Shown: positions 42,320 to 54,319, numbered from the stretch's first letter. The stretch is 64,000 nucleotides of DNA from Semisulcospira habei (GCA_036245525.1 BTPG01000001.1:222778889-222842888), one strand, 5' to 3'. Notes: generated by a model not told the origin, from the sequence alone. Program-made: numbers and translations.

Positions 42320-43513
42320 TGTTACACTACCGCAGCCACACGCAAGGTGTTGTAGATGGAAGACGCAGCCAGACAAGAGTGTTTCCAGAAGAGTCTTTTA
42401 TTTCTTGGTCATCGTGGGTCTAATAGGTTGGGCACAACCAACCTACTAGCATGGCATACTCAAATGGCGAAAATACCGGAGCTCGGTCTCTCGCTTCTCA
42501 GCTCCTTCTATCTATCTCTCTCTCTTCGTTGTATGCTCTCTATCTATCTCGTTCTCTTCATTGTGCGAGCTCTCTCTCTATCTCGTTCCCTTCGTTGTGA
42601 CCTCTCTCTCTCTCTATCTCGTTCCCTTCGTTGTGAGCTCCCTCCCGTGCTGGTCTTTGCCCCCACTATATTTACCCGTTCTGGCCGAGGGCATCGCCTC
42701 TTTGTCTCAACCAGTCAAAGGGGCTATTACTGTCACCCATATTATTCCACATCTATCATGGTGGCCAGCGTCCCCTGACCCTATCTGTCAAAGGAGCTAT
42801 TACTGTCGCCCATAATCTATCCCCCATCTGCTCTGGTGGATAGCGCCCTCTGATCCTAGCTGACCAGGGACCCATTACTGTCTCTCATAATTATTCCACA
42901 TCTATTATGGTGGTCAGCGTCCTCTGATCCTAGCTATCAAAGGACCCCATTACTGTCTCTCATAATTATTTCACATCTGTTATGGTGGTCAGCGTCCTCT
43001 GATCTTAGCTATCAAAGGAACCCATTTCTGTCTCTCCTAATTATTCCACATCTATTATGGTGGCCAGCGTCCTCTGATCTTAGCTGACCAGGGACCCATT
43101 ACTGTCTCTCCTAATTATCCCACATCTATTATGGTGGTCAGCGTCCTCTGATCCTAGCTATCAAAGGAACCCATTACTGTCTCTCATAATTATTCCACAT
43201 CTATTATGGTGGCCAGCGTCCTCTGATCTTAGCTGACCAGTAACCTATTACTGACTCTCATAATTATTCCTTGTCAGCAGGAGTCTGTGTTCCTCACTAC
43301 TAACGAGGGCTCATTATTTATTCATTAGGCCCAGCTTAGTAGGGCCGGCCACTTGTCAACTCCACGTGAGCCCGTGGTAGCCAAAGTGGACCGTGTCATA
43401 ACCCTCTCCGTGCTCTGCCCGTGGTACTAATTATATTCTCGTTATTTTCATATCAAGGGAAATTATAACATTACCCGACCGTGATATTGGTCGTATACAC
43501 TTATAGTGTAACA
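42320..43513 (-). repeat. Right LTR (5' LTR of unit 2)
   Basis: 1194 bp. It ends at the CTGT duplication, beyond which the interrupted RTE copy 2 resumes. Confidence 0.93.
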
Positions 43514-43633
43514 CTGTCTCTTTTTCTCTTTCCCTGGGGGTTCCATGACTGCCTGCCTAGTGATACTGGAAACTGGCTTTCTCAGACTGACCAATCCATC
43601 CCCATCTTCTTCGCCCAATTTCATTCTCTGTTG

Positions 43634-45244
43634 TTATCTGCTCTGTTCTCTCCCTAGTCTGAGTCTGACATTGCTGATCTTCTTTGGCCAGTGGATTTTC
43701 AAGATTCTTCTAAGGCAACTGCTTATGAAGATCTGTACTCTGTTGACTGTGGTTTTTGTCAACCTCCAAGTCTCAGCTCCATATCTGTAGATAGGAGAAC
43801 TGCTTTTACGTTTGAGTTGAAAATCCGGGCTTTGTTGTGTTGTGACAGCTCTCTGGAACTCCACACTTTTTTCAACTGAAGAAAGGCTGCTATTGCTTTA
43901 CCGATTCGTGCTCTGACACCTGCATCAGTGCCGCCTTTTCTGTCGATAATGTTCCCGAGATAGGTGAAGGACTCTAACTCCTCCAACGGGGTGCCAGCAA
44001 GTAAGAAGACTGGTTCTTCCCTGGTTGCTTTCAGCCTCATTGTCTTTGTTTTCTGTTTGTGGATGGTGAGGCCCACTTGGGACGAGATGTCAGCAAGCAT
44101 CGTGGTCTTGTCCTGCATTTGTTGATGAGTGTGGGACAGTAAAGCCAAGTCGTCTGCAAAATCAAGGTCGTCAAACTGTGTCCACAGTGTCCACGGTATT
44201 CTGCGTCTTCTCTGCTCAGTGGTCCTCTGACGCCGGTTCTGACCTGGAGCTCCCTGGTGAACTGCCCTTCATGGATCACGCGACATGTCATGCCATCGTA
44301 GCTGCTCTTGTTCAGGCAGACGAGTTTTGTGGGTACACCGTAGTGTTGTAGGACTAGGAGTTTCCACAAAGTCTCTCGGTCCACGCTGTCAAATGCTTTC
44401 TCGTAATCCACAAAGTTGACATACAACGGTGAGCTCCACTCCAGAGACTGTTCCACGATGATGCGGGGAGTGGCGATCTGGTCTGTACATGAACGTTTTT
44501 TTCTGAATCCTGCTTGCTGGTCTCTCAGCTGGGGGTCAACGTAGCTCTTCATTCTCTCCAAGATGATCCTGTTGAAGACCTTTCCAGGTACTGACAGCAA
44601 GGTGATTCCTCTGTAGTTGGAACACTTGCTGAGGTCGCCTTTCTTGGGAAGCTTGATTAGGTACCCCTCCTTCCAGTCAGCCGGCATCACCTCCTCTTGA
44701 CAGATCTTTCCAAACAGTGGATACAGCAGCTCTACTGTTGTCTCTAGGTCTGCTTTCAGAGCCCGCTGGGATGCCATCTTGCCCTGCTGCTTTGTCGTTC
44801 TTAAAAAATGCCACTTCTGATCTCTTCCCGGCTGGGTCTGTCACAGCTGATGGGTAGGTCAGTCTCTGCTGGCTGGATGTCTGGGGGGTCGGGTGGGGTG
44901 GGTCTGTTCAGTAACTCTTAAAAATACTCGGCGCATCTGTCGACTTGGTCTGCTCTGTCTGCAATAGGCTTGCCTTATTTGTCTTTTACTGGTCTTTCTG
45001 TATGGCCATACTTGCCTGACAATCTTCTGGTAATGTCATCGAGCTGTTTCATGTTACCGCTGCCTGCTGCCTTTTCCGCCTCTGCTGCCAGGCTGTCTGT
45101 GTAGGCCCTCTTGTTTGCCCTGATACTCCTCTTCACCTCGCTGTTGGCTTCCGAGTATTCCTCCTGTGCCCTTGCTTTGGCTGCTCTCGTGCGACTGTTG
45201 TTGACAGCTGCTTTCTTCTGCTTCCTCACTTCTATCTTCTTCAA
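43634..45244 (-). pseudogene. Reverse transcriptase remnant of RTE copy 2
   Basis: Minus-strand frames at 44975-45244, 44037-44777, 43759-44148 and 43634-43864 correspond in order to the middle and C-terminal part of the RTE copy 1 protein. RT motifs include KKGDLSKCSNYRGITLLSVP, VDYEKAFDSVDRETLWK and FADD at 44149-44160. Frameshifts separate the pieces, and a deletion falls near RTGVR (about 44240). Confidence 0.85.
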
Positions 45245-46119
45245 GGTCTGTTCCGACAGCCAGTTATGGTGTTACTGAACATTACAGTGTCATGGTCACT
45301 TGGAATCAGGAAATAAGTCAAAAATAGCTATATTTGGTCATAATTTATTTTTTCTCAAATACTATTCAAAACTTCAAACCCAAACTTGGTACAAAGATAC
45401 CTGATGGTAAGACCTTTCTATGCATACTAATTTGGATGATCCCTCGGAAAGGTCAAGGGTCACGAGCTCAGGAAATAGGAAAACAATAACCATATTTTAC
45501 AACAGATGTTTTTTCTTAAATACTATTCACAACTTTAAACCCAAACTTGCTACAACGATACCTGATGGTAAGACCTATCTATGCATACTATTTGGAAGAG
45601 CCCTCGAAAAGGTCAAGGGTCACAAGAGCTGAGGAAATAGGTCCAAAATAGCCATATTTTGACAAAAGATGTTTTTCTCAACTTCAAACCCAAATTTAGT
45701 ACAGAGGTACCTGATGCGAAGACCTATCTATGCATACTAATTTGGATGACCTCTCAGCAAGGTCAAGGGTCACAAGAGGCTGGCAAATTGTGTAAAATGC
45801 CAGTTTGCCATTGTATGTATTGTCGGCATTTTTGAAAATTTTTAGATCAATTTTGGCACAAAAGCAGCTGATGATAAGACCTTCTTATGCATACTAATTT
45901 AATCGACTCATTGCAAAGTTCAAGGGTCACGGGGGTTGATAGAGGTGTGAAAATTGCTTACATTTTGAGAGAACATGGATTTTGTTGGTGCAGAAGCCAT
46001 CCCTTTACTTATTGCAACAAAGTTCACACAATATAATATGCATGTGTGTAAATCGTTCATACACGTGAGCCATAATGGCTTTAACCTTTCTTGTTTAAAG
46101 ATCTGCCTGGACAGTACAT

Positions 46120-46534
46120 TCCCCCCCCCCCCCCACCCCCACCCTGGTCTGCACTGGGGGACTTCGGTGGGGTTAACTACTTTTTAGTTCCCAGGGTCAC
46201 CCTGGTCAGCCCCACAGGATGGGTTTTCTCCTCTATTCTGGGGCATGTGTTTCTGTCTACCCTTAGTCCATTCACCTGTATTTTCCTTTTTTAAACTCTC
46301 CCTACTGTTTGCGCTGCCTATAGCTCTTGATATTGGATGTGTGTTGCTAAATGGTCTTAGCTTTGTTTCGGCCCTGGGACATGTCTTAGCTTTATTTAAC
46401 ATTTTGGACCGGCTGGCGACATACATTCAATATTCTGTTTAGTTGGGTTTTTTTCACAAGCAGTGCAGGCACGTCCTGAGAAAGTCTTGTTGCTGTCGAG
46501 ACGTTCAGTTCAGCAATGTACAATCAATCAATCA
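46120..46534 (+). mobile_element. SINE copy 5 (diverged)
   Basis: Flanked by TGGACAGTACAT (46108-46119 and 46535-46546). It has an expanded C run at the head and many substitutions, so it is the oldest full copy here. Inserted just after dispersed repeat copy C. Confidence 0.88.
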
Positions 46535-46940
46535 TGGACAGTACATCATGTGTGTTTTGTACTTTGTTTTTGGTTCACTTAAAGACTTTTTTTTTGTCAG
46601 GCATTTAACATGTAGCTCACCGTTTTTTTTTCCAGTGAACTTTTAACTGCCTTTTATTCTGATATATATGTGACATGGAAGTGGATATTTATAAGCTGTT
46701 CGGAAGGGATGGGGTGGGTTAAAGTAGTGTATAATTGTGCGTGTCTGAGAGAGAGAGAGTGTGCTGTTGTGCATGTGCAGTGTTTTCCTGGAGAACAGCG
46801 CTATACAAGAGCTATTTATTATTATCTGTTTGTTTCTTTCATTGCTTTATCCAGGCTGTGTGTCTGAGTGTATGTTAGTGTGTATATCATGCTTACATAA
46901 ATGTCCACTCATGTTCGTGGCATCAAATCAATGGATTGCC

Positions 46941-47326
46941 CCACCCGGGTCTGCCCTGGGGGACTTGGGTGGGGTTAGGTATTTTTTAGTTCCCAGGGTC
47001 ACCCTGGTCAGCCCCACAGGGTGGGTTTATCTCTCTATTCTGGGGCATGTGTTTCTGTCTACCCTTTGTCCATTCACCTGTATTTGCCATTTTAAAACTC
47101 TCCCTACTGTCTGCACTGCCTGTAGCTCTTGATATTGGATGTGTGTTGCTAAATGGTCTTAGCTTTATTTAGGCCCATGTGTTAGGTTTATTTAATGTAT
47201 TTGATCGGCTGGCGACATACATTCAATGTTCTGTTTAGTTTTGTTTTTTTTTCACAAGCAGTGCAGGCACGTCCTGAGAAAGCCTTGTTGCTGTCGGGAC
47301 GTTAAGCAATGTACAATCAATCAATC
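46941..47326 (+). mobile_element. SINE copy 6
   Basis: Flanked by AAATCAATGGATTGCC (46925-46940 and 47327-47342). The sequence is close to copies 2 and 7. Confidence 0.9.
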
Positions 47327-47342
47327 AAATCAATGGATTGCC

Positions 47343-48639
47343 AACTTGCAGTTTGGACTGGTCATAGACAAACGCTTGAACAGCAACTAATATTTATTAA
47401 AGGCATCGTTGGTTGCATCTAGCACACACATGGGTTAATCCAGCAGATCCAAAGGCACGGAAGGCCAGCAAGCCCTGTAGTCTGTATGCACCATCAACCT
47501 TTAGTTCCCCTAACCTTAGTGTTCAATTGAGGGGGGGGGGGGGGGGGGGGGAGGGGGGGGGGGGGGGGACAGAAAATCAATCCATGCAGAAACTCATTAG
47601 CCGCCGTAATCTCTTGACTCTTCATCACGCTGAGCAGTCACGATCGTTCTACCGGTATTCAATTGTTTTCCATCTGATCTGCAAGAGGTGTAGATTCTCA
47701 CAGGTTCTTTTAGCCACCGAATGCACTGCAAACACATCGCCAGGGGACCAAGATTTTTTGGCAATAATCCGAAGTTTGTTATAAGCAAAGAAATTTACAT
47801 AGAGTACTGTCGGGACCTTTGCACATATATGATGTCTCTTTTGCTATTGCTGCTTTTGGTGAGAATCATGAATTTAGGACTGCAAGTATAAGTAACTTAA
47901 ACCACAATGACCCATTACAACCGAGACACACAGACGTACGTGGGCAAATGAACATAAGGCTTATGAGGATCTATGCCTTTCTGGTGGGAAATGACTATTG
48001 ACTGAGATCACATTCTAACGCATTATGTTTGTGGTTATACTTATAGCTAAGTACTATCATACAGCATGGGGTGGGTACAGATAACTTTGGAAAATGTCAA
48101 CTTCGAACCTGGGTGTGCATCTGCTTTGGCTGATAAATGGTGATACACATAATTTGCTGACGAAGACCTGCAGCTCCATCAGTACTATTACTAGTGATCA
48201 TGGAGTAGACTAGAGCGCGGTGGTGCCATTCATATAGACCTGCACCCAGTGTTTTCACACCAAGAATCTGTCACAGATTGGTTTTTCCACCCTGCACTCA
48301 ACTAGTTATAAAAAAAATGACTTTCATGGGTTCTTCTGTTGTGCAGACTTCTGGGTGTCCAAACTTAAAGAGTGTAACAACTGATGAATCCATCAAACTC
48401 CATGAGCAGTACTAGTAAGGAATCATTGACAAAACTTGTAATTTATAATTAGTGTTTTAGCAGGACAAGGATCACAGCCATAAAAAGTACATGTATTAAA
48501 AAAGTCAGAATATTCAGCAGTACTACTAAAAGTACAAGTAAAAAAAAATCACTGAAAATTTACATGATTATACAGGGGGCACATTTATGCAAAAAAAAAC
48601 CAACTGCATATTATATATGCAAAATAAGAAAGGTAAACC
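47343..48639. other. Non-coding interval with a long G run
   Basis: No gene seen. A nearly pure G tract lies at 47531-47568. Short frames across it are low complexity. Confidence 0.5.
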
Positions 48640-50690
48640 CCTTATGGCCCACGTGTATGACTGATGCACATAATTATGTGTGACCTTTGTGACAGTAAGT
48701 AAAGGGCTGGCTTCAGCACGAGTGAAATCCATGTGTTCTCAAAATTCAAGCATTTTTCACACATCTGTCAAACCCCCGTGACCCCTGACCATAGCAGTGA
48801 GTGAACTAAATTAGTATGCATTGACATGTCTTTCTGTCACAGTATCAGCAACCCTTGCGCAAAATTTGATTAAAAGTTTGCAAAAACTTTGATTAAAAAC
48901 TACAATTCTAACAAAAATTGACATTTTTCACAGATTTACTGACCTCTTGTGACCCTTGACGTTTCCGAGGGGTCATCCAAATGAGTATGCATAGATCGGT
49001 CTTACCATCAGGTATTTCTGTGCCAAGTTTGGGTTTGAAGTTGTAAATAGTATTTGAGGAAAAAACATCTTTTGTCAAAATATGGCTATTTTTAAGTCTC
49101 TTCTATGTGTGCGTATGTATGTAAACAAGAGAATCTCCGATATTTCTGTACACACAAGCTTGAAACTTGGCGAAATACTTTCTTAAGTGGGTGGATAAGA
49201 GAGACTCCGAGCATATTGTGATTGAATGTCTCATTGAAGACATAAACAGCCGTTTATAGGAAGTCGGTTGACCCAGATTAGAGTCCGTAATTTTTGTCAT
49301 ATTTACTTGAACTTTTCCGTGTAGCTAGTTTGGAGAAAGAGATTGGATGAGTTCATAAGCCAGCTTTTTATCCTTTCAACTTCTTTAGTAAAAATTAATT
49401 CTTTTCAGAAAATAATTAAAACATTAAAAAACCTTCATTTCTACTGTCTCGAGAAAGTCAGACAGTGCCTGTGACGTAAAAGATGGCAACTGTAAAAGGT
49501 GGCAACTCCCTCACCACACAGACACTGATACTCTAAATATGACGTAATTCTCTCCCTCTCTCTCTCTCTCTCTCACAAATATGCATGCATCTCCAAGAGG
49601 CATAGATCCTTATGTGCCTGGAGGGCGCATGAACATCTATGCCACTTGAGGATGTTTGGAGCGCGTGCATGCACTCATGCACACGCAAACACACAAATCA
49701 ACGTGCTTTCAGAAGAGCATGCAGGTGTACTTAGTATAGCATGTAGAGTAAAGAAAGTCAACATGATTTCACACAAATTATAGCAAGACTGAAATTGTAC
49801 TGTGAAATTCTAGTTTTGTCACCATTTCTGCAAGTCTTGAAACGAAAGTCGTATCATGTTAAATATAAACTCACGTAAAAACCCAAAAATACATCATGAC
49901 AAATGACATTTGACAAACCAATGACACATGCACGCATCTCCAAGAGGCATAGATCCTCAAGTGCCCGGAGGGCACATGAACATCTATGCTTCTTGAGGAT
50001 GTTTGCAGTGTGCGTGTACAAACACGCACATGCATACACACACATCAACGTGCTTTCAGAAGAGCATGCAGGTGTACTTAGTATAACATGTAGCTAGGTA
50101 AAGTCAATCTGATTTCTCACAAATTATAGCAAGACTGAAATTGTACCGTGAAATTCCAGTTTTGTCACCATTTTCCCAAGTCTTGAAGCGAAAGTGAATC
50201 TCATATCACGTTAAATATAAAATTACGTAAAAACAAAAAAATATGTCATGACAAATAACGTTTGACAAACCAATGACGCGTGTGCACTGCGCGCGCTGTT
50301 TCTAGAGTTCACTACGATGTATTGGCACATCTGCGAAGATTTTTCAGAAGGAAATATTTCAACATCAGAATCAAGTCAAAGACAAAAGGTAGAGACCTAT
50401 GACGACGAAGACAGCTCTCATTAGAAGGGACTTTGTGGGTTATGGTTCATCCCATCTTGTTTACCTATTTCCTGATCTCTTGTGACCCTTGACCTTTCGA
50501 TTGTTCAACCAAATTAGTATGTATAGAAAGGTCTTACCACCAGGTATCTTAGTACCAAGTTTGGGCCTGAAGTTGTGAATAGTATTTGAGAATTATTTTT
50601 TTTTTAATCCAATTCCAAATATGACTATTTTTTTTAACCTATTTCCTCATCTCCTGTGACCTTGACCTTCGAGAGAGGTCACTCAAATTG
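48640..50690 (-). repeat. Dispersed GGTCAAGGGTCAC repeat, copy D, inverted and interrupted
   Basis: The repeat runs in reverse from about 48640 to 49094 and resumes at about 50438-50690 (GTGACCCTTGACC, then GTGACCTTGACC). About 1.34 kb of other sequence sits between, possibly with a TTTA target duplication. That insert holds the 347-bp tandem pair and a CT run near 49550. Confidence 0.7.
49577..50277. repeat. 347-bp tandem duplication with internal hairpin
   Basis: CTCCAAGAGGCATAGATCC occurs at 49591 and 49938. Both units continue through CGTGCTTTCAGAAGAGCATG to TTTGACAAACCAATGAC with moderate divergence. Each unit carries AAGAGGCATAGAT facing ATCTATGC(C/T)..CTT with an inner GTGCC/GGCAC stem. 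Confidence 0.85.
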
Positions 50691-51398
50691 TTATTGCAGC
50701 TTGGTGATGAAATTGGTTAGGGTGCAGTTGTCCGTTTTCAGGGCCCTGATTTCAGGGCTGAAATTGATTTGTCATTCAGTTAACTTCAGATTTGCTTCAC
50801 AAGCAAAGCTGATCCTGTCTGCACTGTCTCTTTGACTATTTTTTAGCACCTCCAACAAACACAAGAATGCTGCCACATGTTTGCAACATATTTTATTTGG
50901 CAGTGAAATTACACAACTCTATCTGTGCACACCTTTTGGCACAAAGTCATATATATAAAATTTTACATTTCAATTCTGAGAGTGCTCTACAGTGCTAATG
51001 CCATGAAATTCCAATTTCCAGGTTGGTTAGCTTGCATTGTGTCATCAAGACATCAGCTGCCCTTTTTGTGACTGCAAGACCCACTAGATCTAGAAAAGGG
51101 GTGGGAGAGAAGGAATGACAGACCTATCATTTTGAGCCTTCCACTGAAATGCCCCGCAGTCCACTTGACAATATCCAGGCCTCTCCAATCCCGGAAGGGT
51201 ACGAATATACTCACAATAGACATTGGGCCTGCTATTGGGTAGATTTAGGTTTGCCCCCTACCACAGTTTTGCCCTAGGCACAGCAGAGCAATCTCAGAAT
51301 TTAAATGTAAAATTATATCCCTTGAAGCTACTCTGAGTGCACTCTGGCTTTTACGTTAGAATTTTAAATATATATATATATATATATATTATATATAA
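50691..51398. other. Non-coding interval ending in a TA run
   Basis: No coding sequence recognised. An AT dinucleotide run lies at about 51367-51390. Confidence 0.5.
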
Positions 51399-51400
51399 TA

Positions 51401-51591
51401 CAGTCTACCTCACTTATAACAAGGTGTGATATAACAAAAGTCAAGGTTGGATGTATAATAGAAGTCGAATAAAACATCACTTTTTCAAAGGTCCTGACAG
51501 CAGTCTTTCTATGTAAATCACTTCGCTTATAACAAACTTCGGATAACAAGAAACAATGGGTCTCCAGCGATTTGTTATCCAAAGTTTACTG
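51401..51591. mobile_element. Pogo/Tigger-like MITE
   Basis: Begins CAGTCTACCTCACTTATAAC and ends GTTATCCAAAGTTTACTG, with TA on both sides (51399-51400 and 51592-51593). CAGT ends with ATAACAA-type sequence in the TIRs and a TA duplication are typical of pogo-group elements. At 191 bp it has no transposase. Ends are imperfect inverted repeats. Confidence 0.65.
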
Positions 51592-51593
51592 TA

Positions 51594-52540
51594 TGTGTCG
51601 CTAAAAAGAATACCCACGAAGAGGCTGCCCCATAGCTAGCCACTTCCACATCTGCAAGAGCAGTAGACATAATTATTGCTTTCGCATGAACCTCTCGGCC
51701 ACAGTTAGTGACTAAACCTTACAAAGATCCAGTTAGTGACTAAACAAGTCCAGGTCTCCACTGTTCAGATTAAAAAAGTTTCTTAGACCAGCGACTCATT
51801 GTCTACTGGTCTTCTTCTTCAGCGTTCCCGAGTCTGCTGGTAACTTATTCTGTCTGGAGAACGGATATCTGTAGATCTGTGTTTCTTTCTGCATCTGTTG
51901 ATTTCTGAAGAGCCTGTACCTGCGTTAGATCACCTACCGTAGTTTTTCTTAATGAGAAAAACTATTCTTTGGCTATCGGTTTCATTTGTTTGTGGATGTG
52001 CCAGCCACTGCAGCCTGTCAGTGTTTAACGTTAAGGTAATGAGCGGCAAAATGAACTGTAAAAAAAAAGGTTCTGCAGAGAAATCTTTGCATGTGAGTGA
52101 GAAGTTCTGCAGTGGCACACATGGCAGAGAAGAGGTGCTGGGGGTAAAGGAGGGTACAAGTGGGGGTTATATTTAAGAGTGGGTATGTGTATGCTAACTT
52201 GTGTGTGTGTGCACACAAACACGTACGCACACACTTGTTTGTTGTTTTAATTTGAATTAGTGCCATTTTTTTAAATCTGGCTTTTGAAATGGATTGATAA
52301 ACTTGCCTTTTCCCATCTAATCAGGTTCATGAAATGTTTTATGTCTATTATTGCAGTATCGTGCAAATTTGTACTTTATGGATGCATGTATATTTTGTAC
52401 GCCATCTGTACTTTATTGTATTCACTTAGATTTTCACTACACCCCCCACCCCAAGCTGACTGTCGTAATGTATTTGTGGTACGCGAGTCATTGTCTAAAG
52501 CGTGCGAGAGTTTTGAGTGCGCGCTTAGAGTTATAATTAT
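51594..52540. other. Non-coding interval
   Basis: Nothing convincing. A GTGTGTGTGTGCACACAAACAC stretch near 52200-52240 is a simple repeat. Confidence 0.5.
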
Positions 52541-52660
52541 TATAAGATAAGCGCTTTATAAATACCGTAATTATTATTATTATTATCATCTAGATTAAAG
52601 CACTCTGAGCCCTTTTTTGTGCTGATATTGTGCTATATAAGCATTATTATTTTGTTCTCT
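52541..52660 (+). repeat. Retroposon-tail-like fragment (GATAAGCGCTTTATAAATA plus ATT repeats)
   Basis: AAGCGCTTTATAAATACC followed by ATT repeats is a common style of 3' tail in invertebrate SINE/LINE families. A related AGCGCTATACAAGAGC..TTATTATTA motif is near 46797. No body of an element is attached. Confidence 0.5.
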
Positions 52661-52686
52661 CTTCTTATTCTGATAAACTATAAATT

Positions 52687-52688
<2 letters not shown>

Positions 52689-52756
<68 letters not shown>

Positions 52757-52757
52757 G
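52689..52757. repeat. CT microsatellite
   Basis: Long CT run with one TTT interruption. Confidence 0.95.
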
Positions 52758-52804
52758 TACGTTTAAAAAGACTAAACTCTTTACATAGATGAGCAGCAAC
52801 GTTA

Positions 52805-53140
52805 ATGTTACCTGACCCTTCTCTGACAATTGATGATAAGCTGCACAAAGCAGGACGTCTTTCTCTTAAGAATCAGTTTGTTTATGACAAAGGGGTGCTC
52901 GTTTTCAATATTAGCAATAACAAAACTCCAGAATGCCTAACCCAGCTGCTAGTCTGGTCTCAGTCCCGCTATGGGGATACAAAAAAACATATGTCATACC
53001 GGTTCCAAAACAAGAATTGATTTATTTAAAACCAGTATAGTATTCACGGGGACAACTTTGTGGAATTCGCTTCCATCCTACCACTCCTATGATATCTTGT
53101 TTTAAGGAAAGACTTTTTAAATATCTAGCATCACAGTCAT
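52805..53140 (+). pseudogene. C-terminal remnant of a LINE reverse transcriptase
   Basis: The frame from 52808 reads LTIDDKLHKAGRLSLKNQFV and KGVLVFNISNNKTPECL. A second frame then gives RIDLFKTSIVFTGTTLWNSL. This is the standard C-terminal stretch of many animal LINE ORF2 proteins (…FxGxxLWNSLP…). Frameshifts and the missing catalytic part show a dead fragment. Confidence 0.65.
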
Positions 53141-53162
53141 ACATAGCAACAATCTGTACTTG

Positions 53163-54019
53163 TTGGCTCACTTGCAAAGCAAAAGTGAGTCTATGTTTTG
53201 GGCCAGTAGTCATCCATCCGTCGTCCATCCGCCGTCTTCCGTGGTAAACTTTAACGTTGGCATTTTCTCGGAGACTATTCAAGCCACAGTCTTCAAACTT
53301 GGCCCAAGGATACTTTGTGGCAAGACCTTTCTAAACATACCAGTTTCAGTGACCTCTCAAGGTCAAGGTCACGGGATCAGAAAATATGTCAGAAATAGCT
53401 ATATTTTGACATAATTTATTTTTTCTCAAATACTATTCACAACTTCAAACCCAAACTTGGTACAAAGATACTTGATGGTAAGAACTTTCTATGCATACTA
53501 ATTTGGTTGATCCCTCGAAAAGGTCAAGGGTCACAAGAGCTCAGGAAATAGGAACAAATAGCCATATTTTGACAAAAGATGTTTTTTTTTCAAATACTAT
53601 TCACAACTTCAAACCCACATTTGGTACAGAGATACCAGATGGTAAGACCTATCTATGCATACTAATTTGGATTACCCCTCGGAAAGGTCAAGGGTCACAA
53701 GAGGCTGGCAAATGTGTGTAAAATGCTGATTTTTTTAAAAATAAAATTGTAGGTATTACCAACTTTTTTGCAAATGTTTCAGCTATATTTGGTACAAAGA
53801 TAGCTGATGATAAGACCTTTCTATGCATACTAATTTAATCGACTCATCACAAAGGTCAAGGGTCTCGGGGGGTTGACAGATGTGTGAAAAATGCTTAGAT
53901 TTTCAGAAAACATGGATTTTGCTGCTGCAGAAGCCAGCCCTTGTCACAAAGGTCACACGTATCTATATATGTAAATCGGTCATACACGTGAGCCATAATG
54001 GCTTTGCCTTTCTTGTTAT
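53163..54019 (+). repeat. Dispersed GGTCAAGGGTCAC repeat, copy E (cleanest full-length)
   Basis: Starts TGGCTCACTTGCAAAGCAAA and ends GTGAGCCATAATGGCTTTGC plus CTTTCTTGTT, 857 bp, uninterrupted. Motifs AGGTCAAGGGTCA at 53521-53533 and 53685-53697 lie 164 bp apart, and overlapping TCAAGGTCA sites are at 53357-53371. It serves as the reference copy for the family here. Confidence 0.85.
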
Positions 54020-54319
54020 ATTAACATATTATGTTTGCTTTACACATTGTTAGTAGATACTCATTCATTAACCATACTATCACTATTATAGTCTAGTGTG
54101 AATGTATGAATAAATGTGCGCACTCAAGTACATGACTGTATAATTGTGCGCGCGTGATCCCTCTCCTTTTTTTCCCCCTCCATTGTTTTCTCATCTCTCC
54201 CCATACATTTTAGTCTTAGGTTATGTATCTCGCGGTGGCAGATGTGAAAAATGACATTGGCTCTGTTATTAATAATAGTCTTTACCATTGTCAAATAGAT
54301 ATTCTCTCTCTCTCTCTCT
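54020..54319. other. Non-coding interval ending in a CT run
   Basis: Nothing recognised. The CT run at about 54303-54320 abuts the I-type LINE. Confidence 0.5.

Larger units (their letters stand above)
22819..43513 (-). mobile_element. Tandem gypsy-type LTR retrotransposon array (LTR-int-LTR-int-LTR)
   Basis: Three ~1.19-kb LTRs, each starting TGTTACACTA and ending TAGTGTAACA, enclose two internal regions in the same minus-strand orientation. Only one 4-bp duplication, CTGT, flanks the whole array (22815-22818 and 43514-43517). The internal order gag, PR-RT-RNase H-integrase is that of Ty3/gypsy elements, with a third env-like ORF. The two units differ by one LINE insertion, two bases of a CT run and five homopolymer bases, so they are nearly identical. 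Confidence 0.93.
22663..45280 (-). mobile_element. RTE retrotransposon copy 2, 5'-truncated and split by the LTR array
   Basis: The 3' end is at 22663-22814 (inverse of the RTE copy 1 end at about 3640-3796, with an ACTT-type tail). The rest is at 43518-45270. Between them lies the LTR array with its CTGT duplication. The minus-strand 5' end starts inside the coding region just upstream of the LKKIEVRKQKK segment, so the endonuclease is missing. The target duplication in copy C shows it was inserted before the LTR element. Confidence 0.85.
22497..46086 (+). repeat. Dispersed GGTCAAGGGTCAC repeat, copy C (split by an RTE element)
   Basis: The 5' part (22497-22662) breaks at GTCAAGGTCACTT. The repeat resumes near 45293 after GTCATGGTCACTT, a 13-bp near-identical target duplication of the RTE insertion. 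The 3' part continues through several units to GTGAGCCATAATGGCTTTAA at about 46066-46085, close to the SINE insertion at 46120. Confidence 0.8.

Noticed and set aside
47413..47784. 123-codon frame with a glycine run
   Set aside because: The glycine run is a G homopolymer, and the rest shows no conserved motif.
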